Assembly (NCBI RefSeq): GCF_000429965.1
Contig: NZ_AUCW01000014.1
Span: 1 to 64,000, forward strand
DNA length: 64,000 nt
DNA from: Desulfogranum mediterraneum DSM 13871
GTDB lineage: Bacteria; Desulfobacterota; Desulfobulbia; Desulfobulbales; Desulfobulbaceae
Direction of reading: 5' to 3'
Below are positions 24,506 to 33,068 of this stretch, piece by piece. The notes under the pieces are model-generated. The model was given only the letters and a program-made list of their open reading frames with translations, was not told where the DNA came from and ran no database searches. Positions within the stretch are counted from its first letter, which is position 1. The number at the start of each line of letters is the position of its first letter. Made by a program: the position numbers and the translations under genes.

Positions 24506-25366
24506 CTAGTAATAATGCATCAGGCTGAGGGACCTCTTCAGCCTGTCCATGAAGAAGTCAACACACTCCGGACGAAAGGCCAGGCCCTTATAGTAGGTCG
24601 CCCCTTCATAGAGCAGGGTTGGACAGTCCACCGTAAAGCCCTGCTCTTCCAAGAGCAGGCGCCAGCTCTCTTCCTCTCCCAGCAGATCGTCCTCAACATG
24701 GACCCCTGCAAGCAACATCATGGGAATAATCCGCACCCTCTTCTCCGTACCGGCCCGGCAACAGCTCTTGATCTGCCGAATCACCCCCCGGTGCTCAGGG
24801 ATCCCTTCGATGGAGGCGACCCGGACGTTGGCATAGCCTGCCGTGACCAGCTGCTCGATCCCGAGGTAGATGATATTGGCAGGATCCGCTGCCAGGGGGG
24901 TTCCGTGGAGGGCGAGCAGGTTGAGCCCCTCTTCCTGGCCCAGGAAATCCTGGGCAACAACCCCCAGGACCTGATGGATAAAATCCCAGCGATGACAGAG
25001 GGTTTCCCCGACAATCACCCTCAACCCAGGAAAATAATTACAGGTTTCAACAAGTTGTTGATACTCGGTCCCTGGAAAGATATGGAGGGGCTGGACAATG
25101 ACCTTACGATAACCGGCAGCCTCCACCTGGGCCAGGGTCTCCTGCAGGCTGGGCAACTGTTCCTTCTTCCGGATAATCTCTGAGCTGTATGCCCAAAACA
25201 GCTCCTGCCCGGGAAACTCCTGTTCAAGCCGCTGCCGAATCAGTTGGATCCCCCTGCTGCCCTGGCTGGAACTGCCGAATGCGGTGATCACAATGGCTGG
25301 TTCTTCCTGGAGCCGGGGAAGTCGCATCTTACGACCGATATATCCCTGTTGATACATGACACTCAC
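24506..25366 (-). CDS. cbiK: Sirohydrochlorin cobaltochelatase CbiK
   Basis: A 286-residue CbiK-family chelatase. It has AIVITAFGSSSQGSRGI at the N terminus, the candidate metal-binding His in VQPLHIFPGTEYQQL (about 95) and the second His in LLAGVHVEDDLLGE (about 217). It inserts Co2+ into sirohydrochlorin in the anaerobic cobalamin pathway. No signal peptide is seen, unlike the periplasmic CbiKP form of Desulfovibrio, so a cytoplasmic biosynthetic role is likely. It is the first gene after a cobalamin riboswitch and terminator, and the DUF3450-TonB genes follow 71 bases later. High B12 should therefore switch off both corrin synthesis and the uptake machinery. Confidence 0.93.
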   Translation of the reverse strand: MSVMYQQGYIGRKMRLPRLQEEPAIVITAFGSSSQGSRGIQLIRQRLEQEFPGQELFWAYSSEIIRKKEQLPSLQETLAQVEAAGYRKVIVQPLHIFPGTEYQQLVETCNYFPGLRVIVGETLCHRWDFIHQVLGVVAQDFLGQEEGLNLLALHGTPLAADPANIIYLGIEQLVTAGYANVRVASIEGIPEHRGVIRQIKSCCRAGTEKRVRIIPMMLLAGVHVEDDLLGEEESWRLLLEEQGFTVDCPTLLYEGATYYKGLAFRPECVDFFMDRLKRSLSLMHYY

Positions 25367-25426
25367 CTGACGCTGATGGTCGTTTTAAGTAGACTCCGGG
25401 CGCCCCTCGGGCGAAGCCGGGCTGGC

Positions 25427-25463
25427 AAAAAAAAACCCTCCATGCACGAATATGCATGAAGGG
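25427..25463 (-). terminator. Intrinsic terminator controlled by the cobalamin riboswitch
   Basis: On the minus strand, CCCTTCATGCA and TGCATGGAGGG form an 11-base stem (one G-T pair) with a 6-base loop, followed by nine T. It lies between the riboswitch and cbiK, about 60 bases before the start codon. This is the expected expression platform for transcriptional attenuation. Confidence 0.9.
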
Positions 25464-25534
25464 CTGCACCCTGTTTCCTTAACCCTTATGGTATGGTCCG
25501 AGTTCGCTGTCAGCTCGCAGCGTGGCTCGAATTT

Positions 25535-25722
25535 GAATTCAGGCAGGTCTTCTGGCTTCCCCCTGGGTTCAACCGCCTTCCCGCTCTGCGCTCGGCAAAA
25601 AGCAGTGGCCTCAATGGCTGAAACACGCCCTCTCCCGAGGGGTGTGGGGTTACAGCGGCGGGACCGCTCCCGAATTGCACGGGATTCCCTTTTTTTCTCC
25701 ACCTCTGTGGAACCTGAACAGG
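25535..25722 (-). ncRNA. Cobalamin riboswitch
   Basis: On the minus strand the conserved elements appear in order: AAAGGGAATCCCGTG, then GAGCGGTCCCGCCGCTGTAA (the B12-box region), and GCCAGAAGACCTGCC at the 3' end (complement of 25542-25556). These are hallmark blocks of the AdoCbl/cobalamin riboswitch. A strong terminator follows before cbiK. Ligand binding should cause premature termination of the cbiK-DUF3450-ttpC-exbB-exbD-tonB-TPR transcript. Confidence 0.93.
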
Positions 25723-25726
25723 CCAT

Positions 25727-25755
25727 GAGTTATTCGATAACGCCCGACAGGTCAA
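25727..25755 (-). promoter_or_regulatory. Candidate promoter of the riboswitch-controlled operon
   Basis: On the minus strand TTGACC (complement of 25750-25755) is followed after 17 bases by TAACTC (complement of 25727-25732). Transcription would start near 25720, just before the first conserved riboswitch block. Confidence 0.55.
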
Positions 25756-25881
25756 GAAAATAATCCCCTAAAGCGGAGATAAGGACTTACAAGCTGTTGC
25801 GCTCGCCTCCAAGATCACTGCCCCCAAGGGTACGCCACCGGCTCTCTTTGCCCGGCGGGATGGGGCTCAGCCTGGCCGGGC

Positions 25882-27150
25882 TCAGGCCGATTCCCCATCT
25901 CCCAGCTGGAGGGAACCGTTAAAGTCCTTTTCCTGGAAGCCGAAGTTGATGATGCAGTTGCGGCCGATGCCGGCCTGATCAGGGATCCGGGCCTCCTTGC
26001 CGATCAGGGTGATCCCGGTGTAGAGGTGGTCCGGGTAATCCCGATTGGCGATGGTCATGTTGTCGCTGTTGCCCACCACCGCACCGTCGCCGATGTAGAC
26101 CCGCTTGTCGCAGATGGCATGATCCACCCGGGCATCCTGGCCGATGATCACGTCGTCGAAGATCACCGAGTTGCTGACCACCGCACCCTTCTTGACGATC
26201 ACCCCGGGAGAGAGCACCGAGTTCTCCACCCTGCCCTCGATCACACAGCCGGCGGCGACCAGGGAGGAGCGGACCGAACTGGCGGCGGTGAAACGGCTGC
26301 CGGCACGATCCATGGGCCGGTCGCCATACTCGGGATTGGGCTGGATCTCCCACTCCTCGGGCGAGAGTTCGCTATCCTCCCGGATCAGGTCCATATTGGT
26401 CTCCCAGTAGGACTGGATCGTGCCCACATCCCGCCAGTAGCCGTAAAAGGGATAGGCAAAGACCCTGTTCTCCTCGATGGCCCTGGGGATGATGTGCATC
26501 CCGAAATCATTCTCCTGCTTATCCCGGGCCAGGGTCTCCAAGAGGTACCTGGTGTCAAAGATATAGATCCCCATGGAGGCCAGGTTGGTCTTGGGCTCCT
26601 TGGGTTTTTCCTCCCAGTCGATGATCCGGTTCTCCTTGTCCACGATGCCGGCGCCGAACTGGTGGATCTGGCTCTTGGGCACCACCATCATGCCGATGGT
26701 GATATCCGCCTGCTTGTGCTGGTGGTAGGAGAGCATGGCGTCAAAATCCATCCGGTAGATATGGTCCCCGGAGAGGATCACCACCTGATCGGCCGGATTG
26801 TTCTGGATAAAGTCGATGTTCTGGCGGATGGCATCGGCGGTACCCTGGTACCAGTCCGAGTCCTTTTCCCCGGTGCGCGGCGGCAGGATCTTGACCCCGC
26901 GGGTACGGCCGGTGAAGTCCCAGGCCTCGCCCCCGCCGATATGGGCCATCAGGGAGAGGGGTTTGTACTGGGTGAGGACCCCGACCTTGCGCAGGCCCGA
27001 GTTCATCACATTGGAGAGGCTGAAGTCGATGATCCGGTAGAGACCGCCAAAGGGGACCGCAGGTTTGGCCCGATGGCCCACCAGCAGATTGAGGCGGCTG
27101 CCGATCCCACCGGCCAGCAGCAGTACCAGGGCGTCAGCGTTTGTTTTCAT
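25882..27150 (-). CDS. glgC: Glucose-1-phosphate adenylyltransferase
   Basis: A 422-residue ADP-glucose pyrophosphorylase. The nucleotide-binding start is LLAGGIGSRL (about 12-21) with the conserved Arg, then RAKPAVPFGG (about 27-36), SGDHIYRMDF (catalytic Asp about 129), EKP, and FYGYWRDVGTIQSYWE with the metal-binding Asp (about 248). The C-terminal beta-helix is present. All catalytic residues that I can check are intact. It makes ADP-glucose for glycogen. It overlaps the upstream paralogue by 4 bases, so the two are co-translated and may form a hetero-oligomer. Confidence 0.95.
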   Translation of the reverse strand: MKTNADALVLLLAGGIGSRLNLLVGHRAKPAVPFGGLYRIIDFSLSNVMNSGLRKVGVLTQYKPLSLMAHIGGGEAWDFTGRTRGVKILPPRTGEKDSDWYQGTADAIRQNIDFIQNNPADQVVILSGDHIYRMDFDAMLSYHQHKQADITIGMMVVPKSQIHQFGAGIVDKENRIIDWEEKPKEPKTNLASMGIYIFDTRYLLETLARDKQENDFGMHIIPRAIEENRVFAYPFYGYWRDVGTIQSYWETNMDLIREDSELSPEEWEIQPNPEYGDRPMDRAGSRFTAASSVRSSLVAAGCVIEGRVENSVLSPGVIVKKGAVVSNSVIFDDVIIGQDARVDHAICDKRVYIGDGAVVGNSDNMTIANRDYPDHLYTGITLIGKEARIPDQAGIGRNCIINFGFQEKDFNGSLQLGDGESA

Positions 27151-28400
27151 TTCAGTTCCTCCCCATCACGGATGGCCCGTTCGGGCCAGCGGTTATCTGC
27201 GATCCTGGGGGCCACGGTACAGCCGGAGCCGATCTGGAAGCCGTCTGGAATGGTGTTGTTCCAGCCGACCACACTGACCCCCTCCCGGGCATGCCGATCA
27301 GGGCTGCCCACCTGGACGTTGCGGCCATAGGTGGTGTTGACATCACTGACCACCCGGTTGAGGTGGGCCCCCTGGCGGACGATATTATCAAAAAAGAGAA
27401 TAGACGAGTTGACCTCGGCCCCCTGCTCTATCCGGGCTCCTGGAAAGAGGATGGAGTTGCGAACCACCCCCTCCACCACGCAGCCGTTGTAGGCGATGGA
27501 ATTCTCCAGCAGCCCGTTGGCGCCGATCTTCACGGCCTGACGACCGGCGATGTTGCGGTGATCCAGGTTGGTCCGGATCCCCCAGGCCTCCATATCGATC
27601 TTGGCCTCTTCACCGAGCAGATCCATGGAGGTCTGCCAGTACTCATCAATGGTCCGGGTATAGCCCCAGTAGCCATCAAACTTATAGCCAAGCACCTTGC
27701 AGTTGCGTGCCATCATCATGGGAATGATGTCCCGACCAAACTCATAGGACTCGTTCTGCTGATTCTCCCTGAGCATCTCATAGAGGACCTCCGGTCGAAA
27801 GCAGTAGACCGTCAAGGAGGCCCAGTTGCTCTTGGGCGCGGCCGGTTTCTCCTCATAGGAGAGTAAACGCCCCCCCCGCAAGTTGTCATCACTGATCTCG
27901 GCCACCCCGAAGCGGGAGGCGGATTCCTGGGGGACCTGGATAAAGGCGGCGGTCAGGTCGGCATCATGCTCGTTATGGTAGCGGATCATCTTACGGTAAT
28001 CCATCTGGTAGATGTGATCACCGGAGAGGATCAGGAGGTTGGAGGGATCGTGGTACTTGATGAAATCCAGATTCTGGTAGACGGCATCGGCGGAACCCCG
28101 ATACCAGTGGGGACTCTGGTAATCCTTGAAGGGCGGCAGGATGGAGATGCCGCGATTGCGGCCGATCATATCCCAGGCAGCGCCGGTACCGATATGGTTG
28201 ATCAGGGAATAGGAGCGGTACTGACTGAGGATAGCGATGCGCTCAATCCCTGAGTGGAGCAGGTTGGACAGGGGAAAGTCGATCACACGGGCAAAGCCCC
28301 CAAAGGGGACCGCCGATTTAGGGCGATAGTGGGTAAGAACCCCCAGTTCATCGACCCGGCCTCCGGCCAGGATCATGGCCAGGATGGAACTTTTAAACAT
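27147..28400 (-). CDS. GlgC-like protein with altered catalytic residues (GlgD-like partner)
   Basis: A 417-residue homologue of GlgC. The start is ATG 28400, with an in-frame GTG 6 bases earlier as an alternative. The fold is complete: SAVPFGGFARVIDF, SGDHIYQMDY, and the C-terminal beta-helix. However, the N-terminal LAGGxGxRL is replaced by LAGGRVDELGVL, putting Glu at the catalytic Arg position. RAKPA is RPKSA, and the metal-site motif YWRDVGT is YWGYTRT, losing the Asp. These changes resemble the loss seen in Firmicutes GlgD, a non-catalytic partner of GlgC. I infer a regulatory subunit for the GlgC encoded directly downstream. Confidence 0.85.
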   Translation of the reverse strand: MFKSSILAMILAGGRVDELGVLTHYRPKSAVPFGGFARVIDFPLSNLLHSGIERIAILSQYRSYSLINHIGTGAAWDMIGRNRGISILPPFKDYQSPHWYRGSADAVYQNLDFIKYHDPSNLLILSGDHIYQMDYRKMIRYHNEHDADLTAAFIQVPQESASRFGVAEISDDNLRGGRLLSYEEKPAAPKSNWASLTVYCFRPEVLYEMLRENQQNESYEFGRDIIPMMMARNCKVLGYKFDGYWGYTRTIDEYWQTSMDLLGEEAKIDMEAWGIRTNLDHRNIAGRQAVKIGANGLLENSIAYNGCVVEGVVRNSILFPGARIEQGAEVNSSILFFDNIVRQGAHLNRVVSDVNTTYGRNVQVGSPDRHAREGVSVVGWNNTIPDGFQIGSGCTVAPRIADNRWPERAIRDGEELK

Positions 28401-28574
28401 GTGCACACCATAGGGAGAGAGTATCGGATACTCCCCGGCTGTCCGCAGCAGACAACCAGAGAAAACAGGAGCGCCTACCTCGATACATCCTATTGCATAA
28501 TCATTAACTTACGCAAGCACTATCATCCTAAAGCAGACGATCTTCTCCCCCAAGCCTCCTCCCAGGGCGGCAGG

Positions 28575-29603
28575 CTACTTGACGTAGCGGGTGATGATCC
28601 GGATCAGGGTATTGGTGGTAAACTCCTGATTTTCACGCATTGGCAGGTTTTTGATGGGAACCTCGGCCCTGGCAGCCTCCTTGTGTCCACCGGCAGGACC
28701 GTATTCGCCAAAGGTCTTCTGGGCCAACTTGCCGGCATTTTTACGATAACCGTCACAACGGAAAATCACCACCAGCTTCTCGCCATGGACACCGGAGACG
28801 ATCACCCAGTCGAACTTGTCCACATGATTAAAAAAATCAGCTATGATCACCAGGATATCCGGGGTGCCCACCCGGCCCAGGTGCACATAGGCCCGGCCCT
28901 TGCGGCTCTTGACCTCGTTGAGGGCTATGCGGAAGTACTTGAGTTCCGAGCGGCGCAGTTCGGTGAGTTCAAACTTCCTGACCAGGTTCAGGTTGGCGAT
29001 ATTAAAGAGGTAGCGAAAGGAGGTACCATCGCCGGTCTGCATATTCTTTTTCTGAAAGTTCTGGGTGTCCACCTTGATCCCGTAAAACAGGGCCGTGGCC
29101 AGGGCCACCGATGGCTTGATATTCGCTGCCCGCAGGTACTCAACCATCATCGAGGCCACGGCCCCGTATTCCGGCCGGATATCGATGAATTGGGCGTCCC
29201 ATCCCTTGGTAACGGGGTGATGGTCGATGACCGCATCGAACTGAATCTTTTCAAAGCAGGTGTGGTGGGTCGGCTGGGAGTCCACCAGGATGCGCTTGGA
29301 GTACTCCTTGACCGGCAGGGTGTGCATCCGTTCGATGGGGATCTTCAGGCGATCCACCATGGTGATGTTGTTGAGCCGACGGATCTCGTTGGGATAGCCG
29401 ATGGCCACACTCTGCACCCGGTAACTGAGCAGACGTTTGACCGCCATGGCCGAGGCAATGGCATCGGGATCGGCGCTGATCAGGATGAGGACCTCATCAT
29501 CGCGTTCAAAGATGTCCCAAAAACCATTGAGCCGGGTTGAGGCAGAGTTCCTGCTGGCGCTTTGGGTGACGGTATCTGCTATCTTTTCCAGTCGTTTAAG
29601 CAT
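28575..29603 (-). CDS. DHH-family phosphoesterase (NrnA/RecJ-like)
   Basis: A 342-residue protein with DHH-superfamily motifs: ISADPDAIASAMA (about 42-54), LVDSQPT, VIDHHPV (about 126-132) and a C-terminal DHHA1 domain with GPAGGHKEAARAE (about 302-314). This is the size and layout of NrnA-type nanoRNases/pAp phosphatases and related phosphoesterases. It lies upstream of the two GlgC genes on the same strand with a 174-base gap, so it is not clearly in their operon. Substrate cannot be decided from sequence. Confidence 0.88.
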   Translation of the reverse strand: MLKRLEKIADTVTQSASRNSASTRLNGFWDIFERDDEVLILISADPDAIASAMAVKRLLSYRVQSVAIGYPNEIRRLNNITMVDRLKIPIERMHTLPVKEYSKRILVDSQPTHHTCFEKIQFDAVIDHHPVTKGWDAQFIDIRPEYGAVASMMVEYLRAANIKPSVALATALFYGIKVDTQNFQKKNMQTGDGTSFRYLFNIANLNLVRKFELTELRRSELKYFRIALNEVKSRKGRAYVHLGRVGTPDILVIIADFFNHVDKFDWVIVSGVHGEKLVVIFRCDGYRKNAGKLAQKTFGEYGPAGGHKEAARAEVPIKNLPMRENQEFTTNTLIRIITRYVK

Positions 29604-30109
29604 AGTCTACGATGGCAAAAAAAAACCACTACAGTCCTTAAGCAATGGAGCGCAGTGGCATCAACAATCAGCAGCAACAGTGGTATCCTCTGGAGGAATA
29701 AGCGTAGCTCCAGAAGAGAGAGCGCCCGGCAGGGTCTTTTCTGTTAACAACTGATCCATGGTACATCTTCCTTTTCTTCCCGACAAAAACGGGTTCAAAA
29801 AGGAACACTATACCACAGAGTTTTCAAAAATAGCAAGCATTGCCTCAGCCCGACCCTCCCCTGCCCCCTTCCCAGACTCAGAGCTTGGTACCCAGCCCCT
29901 GCCCTCCCGGGATCATCTCCCGGCAGGAGTGCCCCAACAATCGCTTTTGCTTTTAGAACAGGCATGGTAAAGAATATCCTGGCTGGAGGTGGTCTGTCGG
30001 CGGCTGATGAGGCAGGCCGACGCTGTCGCGCCCGACGATCCCCCAGCCTGCGAAGACGACAAGCCCGACAATCAGCCTGCATACCAGCACCTCTACCCCG
30101 CAAAGGCCA
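29604..30109. other. Intergenic region between divergent DHH and LptF/G genes
   Basis: 506 bases. The only candidate I see is a 32-codon frame on the minus strand (listed separately). The plus-strand frames at 29758-29970 and 29989-30210 lack ribosome sites and conserved character. AT-rich stretches around 29620 and 29800 may hold promoters; none can be assigned with confidence. Confidence 0.3.
29661..29759 (-). CDS. Possible 32-residue small protein
   Basis: ATG at 29759 (minus), 7 bases after AGGA in a purine-rich GGAAGAAAAGGAAG stretch, opens a frame of 32 codons. It starts MDQLLTEKTLPGALSSGA and ends VAADC before TGA at 29661. It lies 57 bases upstream of the DHH gene on the same strand. 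The ribosome site is the main support; no known family is recognised. It could be a leader peptide or chance. Confidence 0.25.
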   Translation of the reverse strand: MDQLLTEKTLPGALSSGATLIPPEDTTVAADC

Positions 30110-31192
30110 GTGATTCTCCTCTACCGCTATATTTTTTTCCAGTTTCTCCGCAACATCTTCATGTTGATGGCAGGCTTTATTGCCATCTACCTGCTGATCG
30201 ATTTCTTTGAGAAGATCGACAACTTTCTGGAAAAGGGCAAATCCATGGCCCTGGTGTTCCACTTCTTCCTGCTCAACATCCCCTTTATCGTCGAGCAGAT
30301 GGGGCCGGTCTGTATCCTCCTGGCCGGGGTGGTCACCCTGGGGATCCTCAACCACAGCAACGAACTGATCGCCCTCAAGGCCGGCGGCATCCCCTTAAAA
30401 AAGATCACCTACCCCATCCTGGGCGGTGGCCTCCTCTTTACCCTGCTCTTCCTGGCCATGTCCCAGTTTGTCCTGCCCAAGACCGTGGCCGAGACCAACC
30501 GCATCTGGCACAAGGAGGTCAAGGGACGGATCCCCCTGGGGATCTACCGCAGCGGCCGCTACTACTACCGGGGTCAGGAGGGATTCTACTCCTTTGCCCG
30601 CCCCTCGCCCAGCAGCGATAATTTCCTGTTCTTTTCCTACACCTCCTGGGACGAGGAGTATCAGCTGACCACCAATATCGCGGCCAGGGAGGCCCGCTGG
30701 GCCGACGGGACCTGGACCCTGCACAAGGGCCAGATCCAACAGGCCCGGGGCAAGAGTGACTTCTCCACCGAACTCTTCACCAGCCGGGAGTTTGGCTTTG
30801 CCGAACGACCGGAGAACTTCTTTGTGCCCGAGTACCAGTCCCTGGAACTCTCGCTGCTGGATCTCTACAAGGAGACCAGGCACCAGAACTCACCGGATGA
30901 GACCAACATGGCCTGGGCCAACTTCTATGGCCGGATCTCCTATACCCTGCTGGGGTTGCCCCTGCTCTTTCTGGGGCTGCCCCTGTTGTTGATCGTCTAT
31001 CGCAAGTGGGGAAAGGACCTCTCCCTGGCCGTGCCGGTCAGCTGCGGCATGGCCTTTGCCTGCTGGGGCATCTGGGGCACCCTCCAGTCCCTGGCCAAGG
31101 CCAGCTATCTCAGCCCCATGATCGCCGCCCTCAGTGTCCATCTGTTGATGATGCTCCTGGGTTTTTCGCTGCTGGTCAGGGAAGAGGGCTAG
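30110..31192 (+). CDS. LptF/LptG-family lipopolysaccharide export permease
   Basis: A 360-residue YjgP/YjgQ-family protein with three N-terminal membrane helices (about 8-30, 55-80, 98-120), a periplasmic beta-jellyroll part (about 125-265) and three C-terminal helices. Family motifs include FEKIDNFLEKG near residue 35 and NSNEL-like NHSNELIALKAGG (about 83-95). It starts with GTG at 30110; no better in-frame start exists. It moves LPS from the inner membrane with LptB2. Normally lptF and lptG are adjacent; only one is here, so the partner must lie elsewhere. DUF362 follows after 11 bases. Confidence 0.9.
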   Translation: MILLYRYIFFQFLRNIFMLMAGFIAIYLLIDFFEKIDNFLEKGKSMALVFHFFLLNIPFIVEQMGPVCILLAGVVTLGILNHSNELIALKAGGIPLKKITYPILGGGLLFTLLFLAMSQFVLPKTVAETNRIWHKEVKGRIPLGIYRSGRYYYRGQEGFYSFARPSPSSDNFLFFSYTSWDEEYQLTTNIAAREARWADGTWTLHKGQIQQARGKSDFSTELFTSREFGFAERPENFFVPEYQSLELSLLDLYKETRHQNSPDETNMAWANFYGRISYTLLGLPLLFLGLPLLLIVYRKWGKDLSLAVPVSCGMAFACWGIWGTLQSLAKASYLSPMIAALSVHLLMMLLGFSLLVREEG

Positions 31193-31203
31193 GCAGGCCG
31201 ATC

Positions 31204-32058
31204 ATGGATCAGGGCACGGTCTTTTCCTCCTCCAGCCAGGGGGCTGATCCCGGGCTGAGCAGGCTCCTCGATGCGGCCGGCCTGCCCGAGCGGATCGGTG
31301 GCCAGGATGTGATCCTGATCAAGCCCAACCTGGTGGAGGCCCTGCCGCCGCCGATCACCACCCCGGTGGAGCTGGTGGCCGCCCTGGTCCGCTACCTCCG
31401 TAAACGGAGCGCTGCCGAGATCATCATCGCCGAGGGCACGGCCGCCCTCCATTACGAGACCGACCACTGTTTTGCCCAGCTGGGCTACACCAGGCTGGCC
31501 GCCGAACTCCGGGTCCCCCTGCTGGACCTCAACCAAGAGCCCTCCGTCGCCCTCTCCTCAGAACGCTGCCTGCGCTGGCCCAGGATGCAGCTGCCCCGGA
31601 TAGCCCTGGAGAGCTTCCTGCTCTCGGTACCGGTTCTCAAGGCCCATACCCTGGCCCGGGTGACCCTGACCATGAAGAACATGATGGGTCTGCCCCCCCC
31701 TGACCATTACCAACAGGGCGGCGGCTGGAAAAAGTCCGCCTTCCACGGGGAGATTCATGCCGCCATCGCCGACCTCAACCGCTATCGCAGCCCGGACTTC
31801 ACCCTCCTGGATGCCAGCACGGGCATGGCCGAGGCCCACCTCTGGGGCCGCCATTGTCAGCCGCCGGTGGGACGGCTGGTCGCCTCGGCAGACCCGGTGG
31901 CCACGGACGCCTACGGGGCCGAACTGCTGGGCAAGGACTGGCAGGAGATCGACCATATCCGGATGGTCCACCGGGAACTTGGGCAGGCAAGCCCGCTCAG
32001 ACTGGTTGAGGTGGACTCGTCACGATGCACCCCAAACAAAAACAACGCTACAGGATAA
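31204..32058 (+). CDS. DUF362 domain protein
   Basis: A protein of about 284 residues with the DUF362 pattern: VILIKPNLVEA (about 36-46), an EIIIAEGTAA segment, VPVLKAHTLARVTLTMKNMMG (about 143-163) and SADPVATDAYGAELLG (about 222-237). Start ATG 31204 is chosen because the frame upstream lies inside the LptF/G gene. DUF362 proteins are common in anaerobes and often carry ferredoxin domains; this one has none. Function unknown. It is probably co-transcribed with the permease upstream (11-base gap). Confidence 0.88.
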   Translation: MDQGTVFSSSSQGADPGLSRLLDAAGLPERIGGQDVILIKPNLVEALPPPITTPVELVAALVRYLRKRSAAEIIIAEGTAALHYETDHCFAQLGYTRLAAELRVPLLDLNQEPSVALSSERCLRWPRMQLPRIALESFLLSVPVLKAHTLARVTLTMKNMMGLPPPDHYQQGGGWKKSAFHGEIHAAIADLNRYRSPDFTLLDASTGMAEAHLWGRHCQPPVGRLVASADPVATDAYGAELLGKDWQEIDHIRMVHRELGQASPLRLVEVDSSRCTPNKNNATG

Positions 32059-32066
32059 AAAGTATC

Positions 32067-32885
32067 ATGCCCTCCATCACCTTGAATAACAACAGGCAGC
32101 TCCATTACCAGGACCAGGGACAGGGCTTTCCCGTCGTCTTTGGCCACAGCTATCTCTGGGACCACAGGATGTGGGCGCCCCAGGTCGCGGCACTTAAAAA
32201 ATCCTTTCGCTGTATAGTGCCGGACCTTTGGGGACACGGCTGCTCCGATCCACTGGAGGAGGATGAGGAGATCAGCATCGAAAGACTGGCAGACGATTAT
32301 CTGGAATTTACCGAAAAGCTGGAACTGAAACAGTATGCCCTGGTCGGCCTCTCGGTTGGCGGGATGTGGGGGATCCAGCTGGCGCTGAAACAGCCCAAGG
32401 CCGTCAGGGCCCTTGTGGTCATGGACTCCTTTGTGGGAGCAGAGCCCGAGGAGAGCAGGCAGCACTACTTCGGCATGCTGGAGATGATCGCCCAACTGGG
32501 CAGCGTGCCCCCGCCGCTCGCCGAGCAGATTGCGCCCATCTTCTTTTCACCGCTCACCATGGCCGAGCGTCCGGCAATGGTCGCAGCGTTTCGCGAGACC
32601 CTGCTTGCCATCCCTCCTGCAAACATCCCCACCATCGTCGCAATGGGCCGGGGAATCTTTGCCAGGAATGACCTTATGGCGCGCCTCTGCCAACTTCAGG
32701 TCCCGACCCTCTTCATGGCCGGAAAGGATGATCTGCCGCGCCCTCCCCACGAGGCGGAACAGATGGCTGCCGCCACCCCGGGTTCGCTGTTAGAACTGAT
32801 CGCCGATGCCGGCCATGTTGCCAACCTCGAGCAGCCCGAGATCGTCAGCCAGGAGATTGCCGCCTTTCTCGACAGAACGCTCTGA
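32067..32885 (+). CDS. Alpha/beta-hydrolase fold protein
   Basis: A 272-residue hydrolase starting at ATG 32067 (MPSITLNNNRQLHYQDQG) with AGGA upstream; an earlier start at 32025 would overlap DUF362. It has the oxyanion region HSYLWDHRMW (about 28-37), the nucleophile elbow GLSVGGMW with Ser about 96, the acidic residue in MAGKDDLPRPP (about 224) and the catalytic His in DAGHVANLEQP (about 249). The family includes esterases, lactonases and C-C hydrolases, so the substrate is open. It lies 8 bases after DUF362 and may be in the same operon. Confidence 0.9.
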   Translation: MPSITLNNNRQLHYQDQGQGFPVVFGHSYLWDHRMWAPQVAALKKSFRCIVPDLWGHGCSDPLEEDEEISIERLADDYLEFTEKLELKQYALVGLSVGGMWGIQLALKQPKAVRALVVMDSFVGAEPEESRQHYFGMLEMIAQLGSVPPPLAEQIAPIFFSPLTMAERPAMVAAFRETLLAIPPANIPTIVAMGRGIFARNDLMARLCQLQVPTLFMAGKDDLPRPPHEAEQMAAATPGSLLELIADAGHVANLEQPEIVSQEIAAFLDRTL

Positions 32886-33068
32886 CGGACTCGGCCCGGC
32901 CTGTTCACGGTTTCAAGAGAGCCAGGGGGCAGACCTGCTCCCAGGCTGCCGGCCCCCTCTTTTCCCTGACTGCCAGCCAAACTCAGCCAGCCTCAAGGGC
33001 AGTTCCAGAGAAGATGCCAGAGAGCGGCTGGATGATCCCGGAGAAAGAATCTCGGCTACCGTCCCTGC

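Noticed and set aside
25452-25763. Open frames across 25.4-25.76 kb
   Set aside because: They cover the cobalamin riboswitch and terminator, which explain the sequence better.
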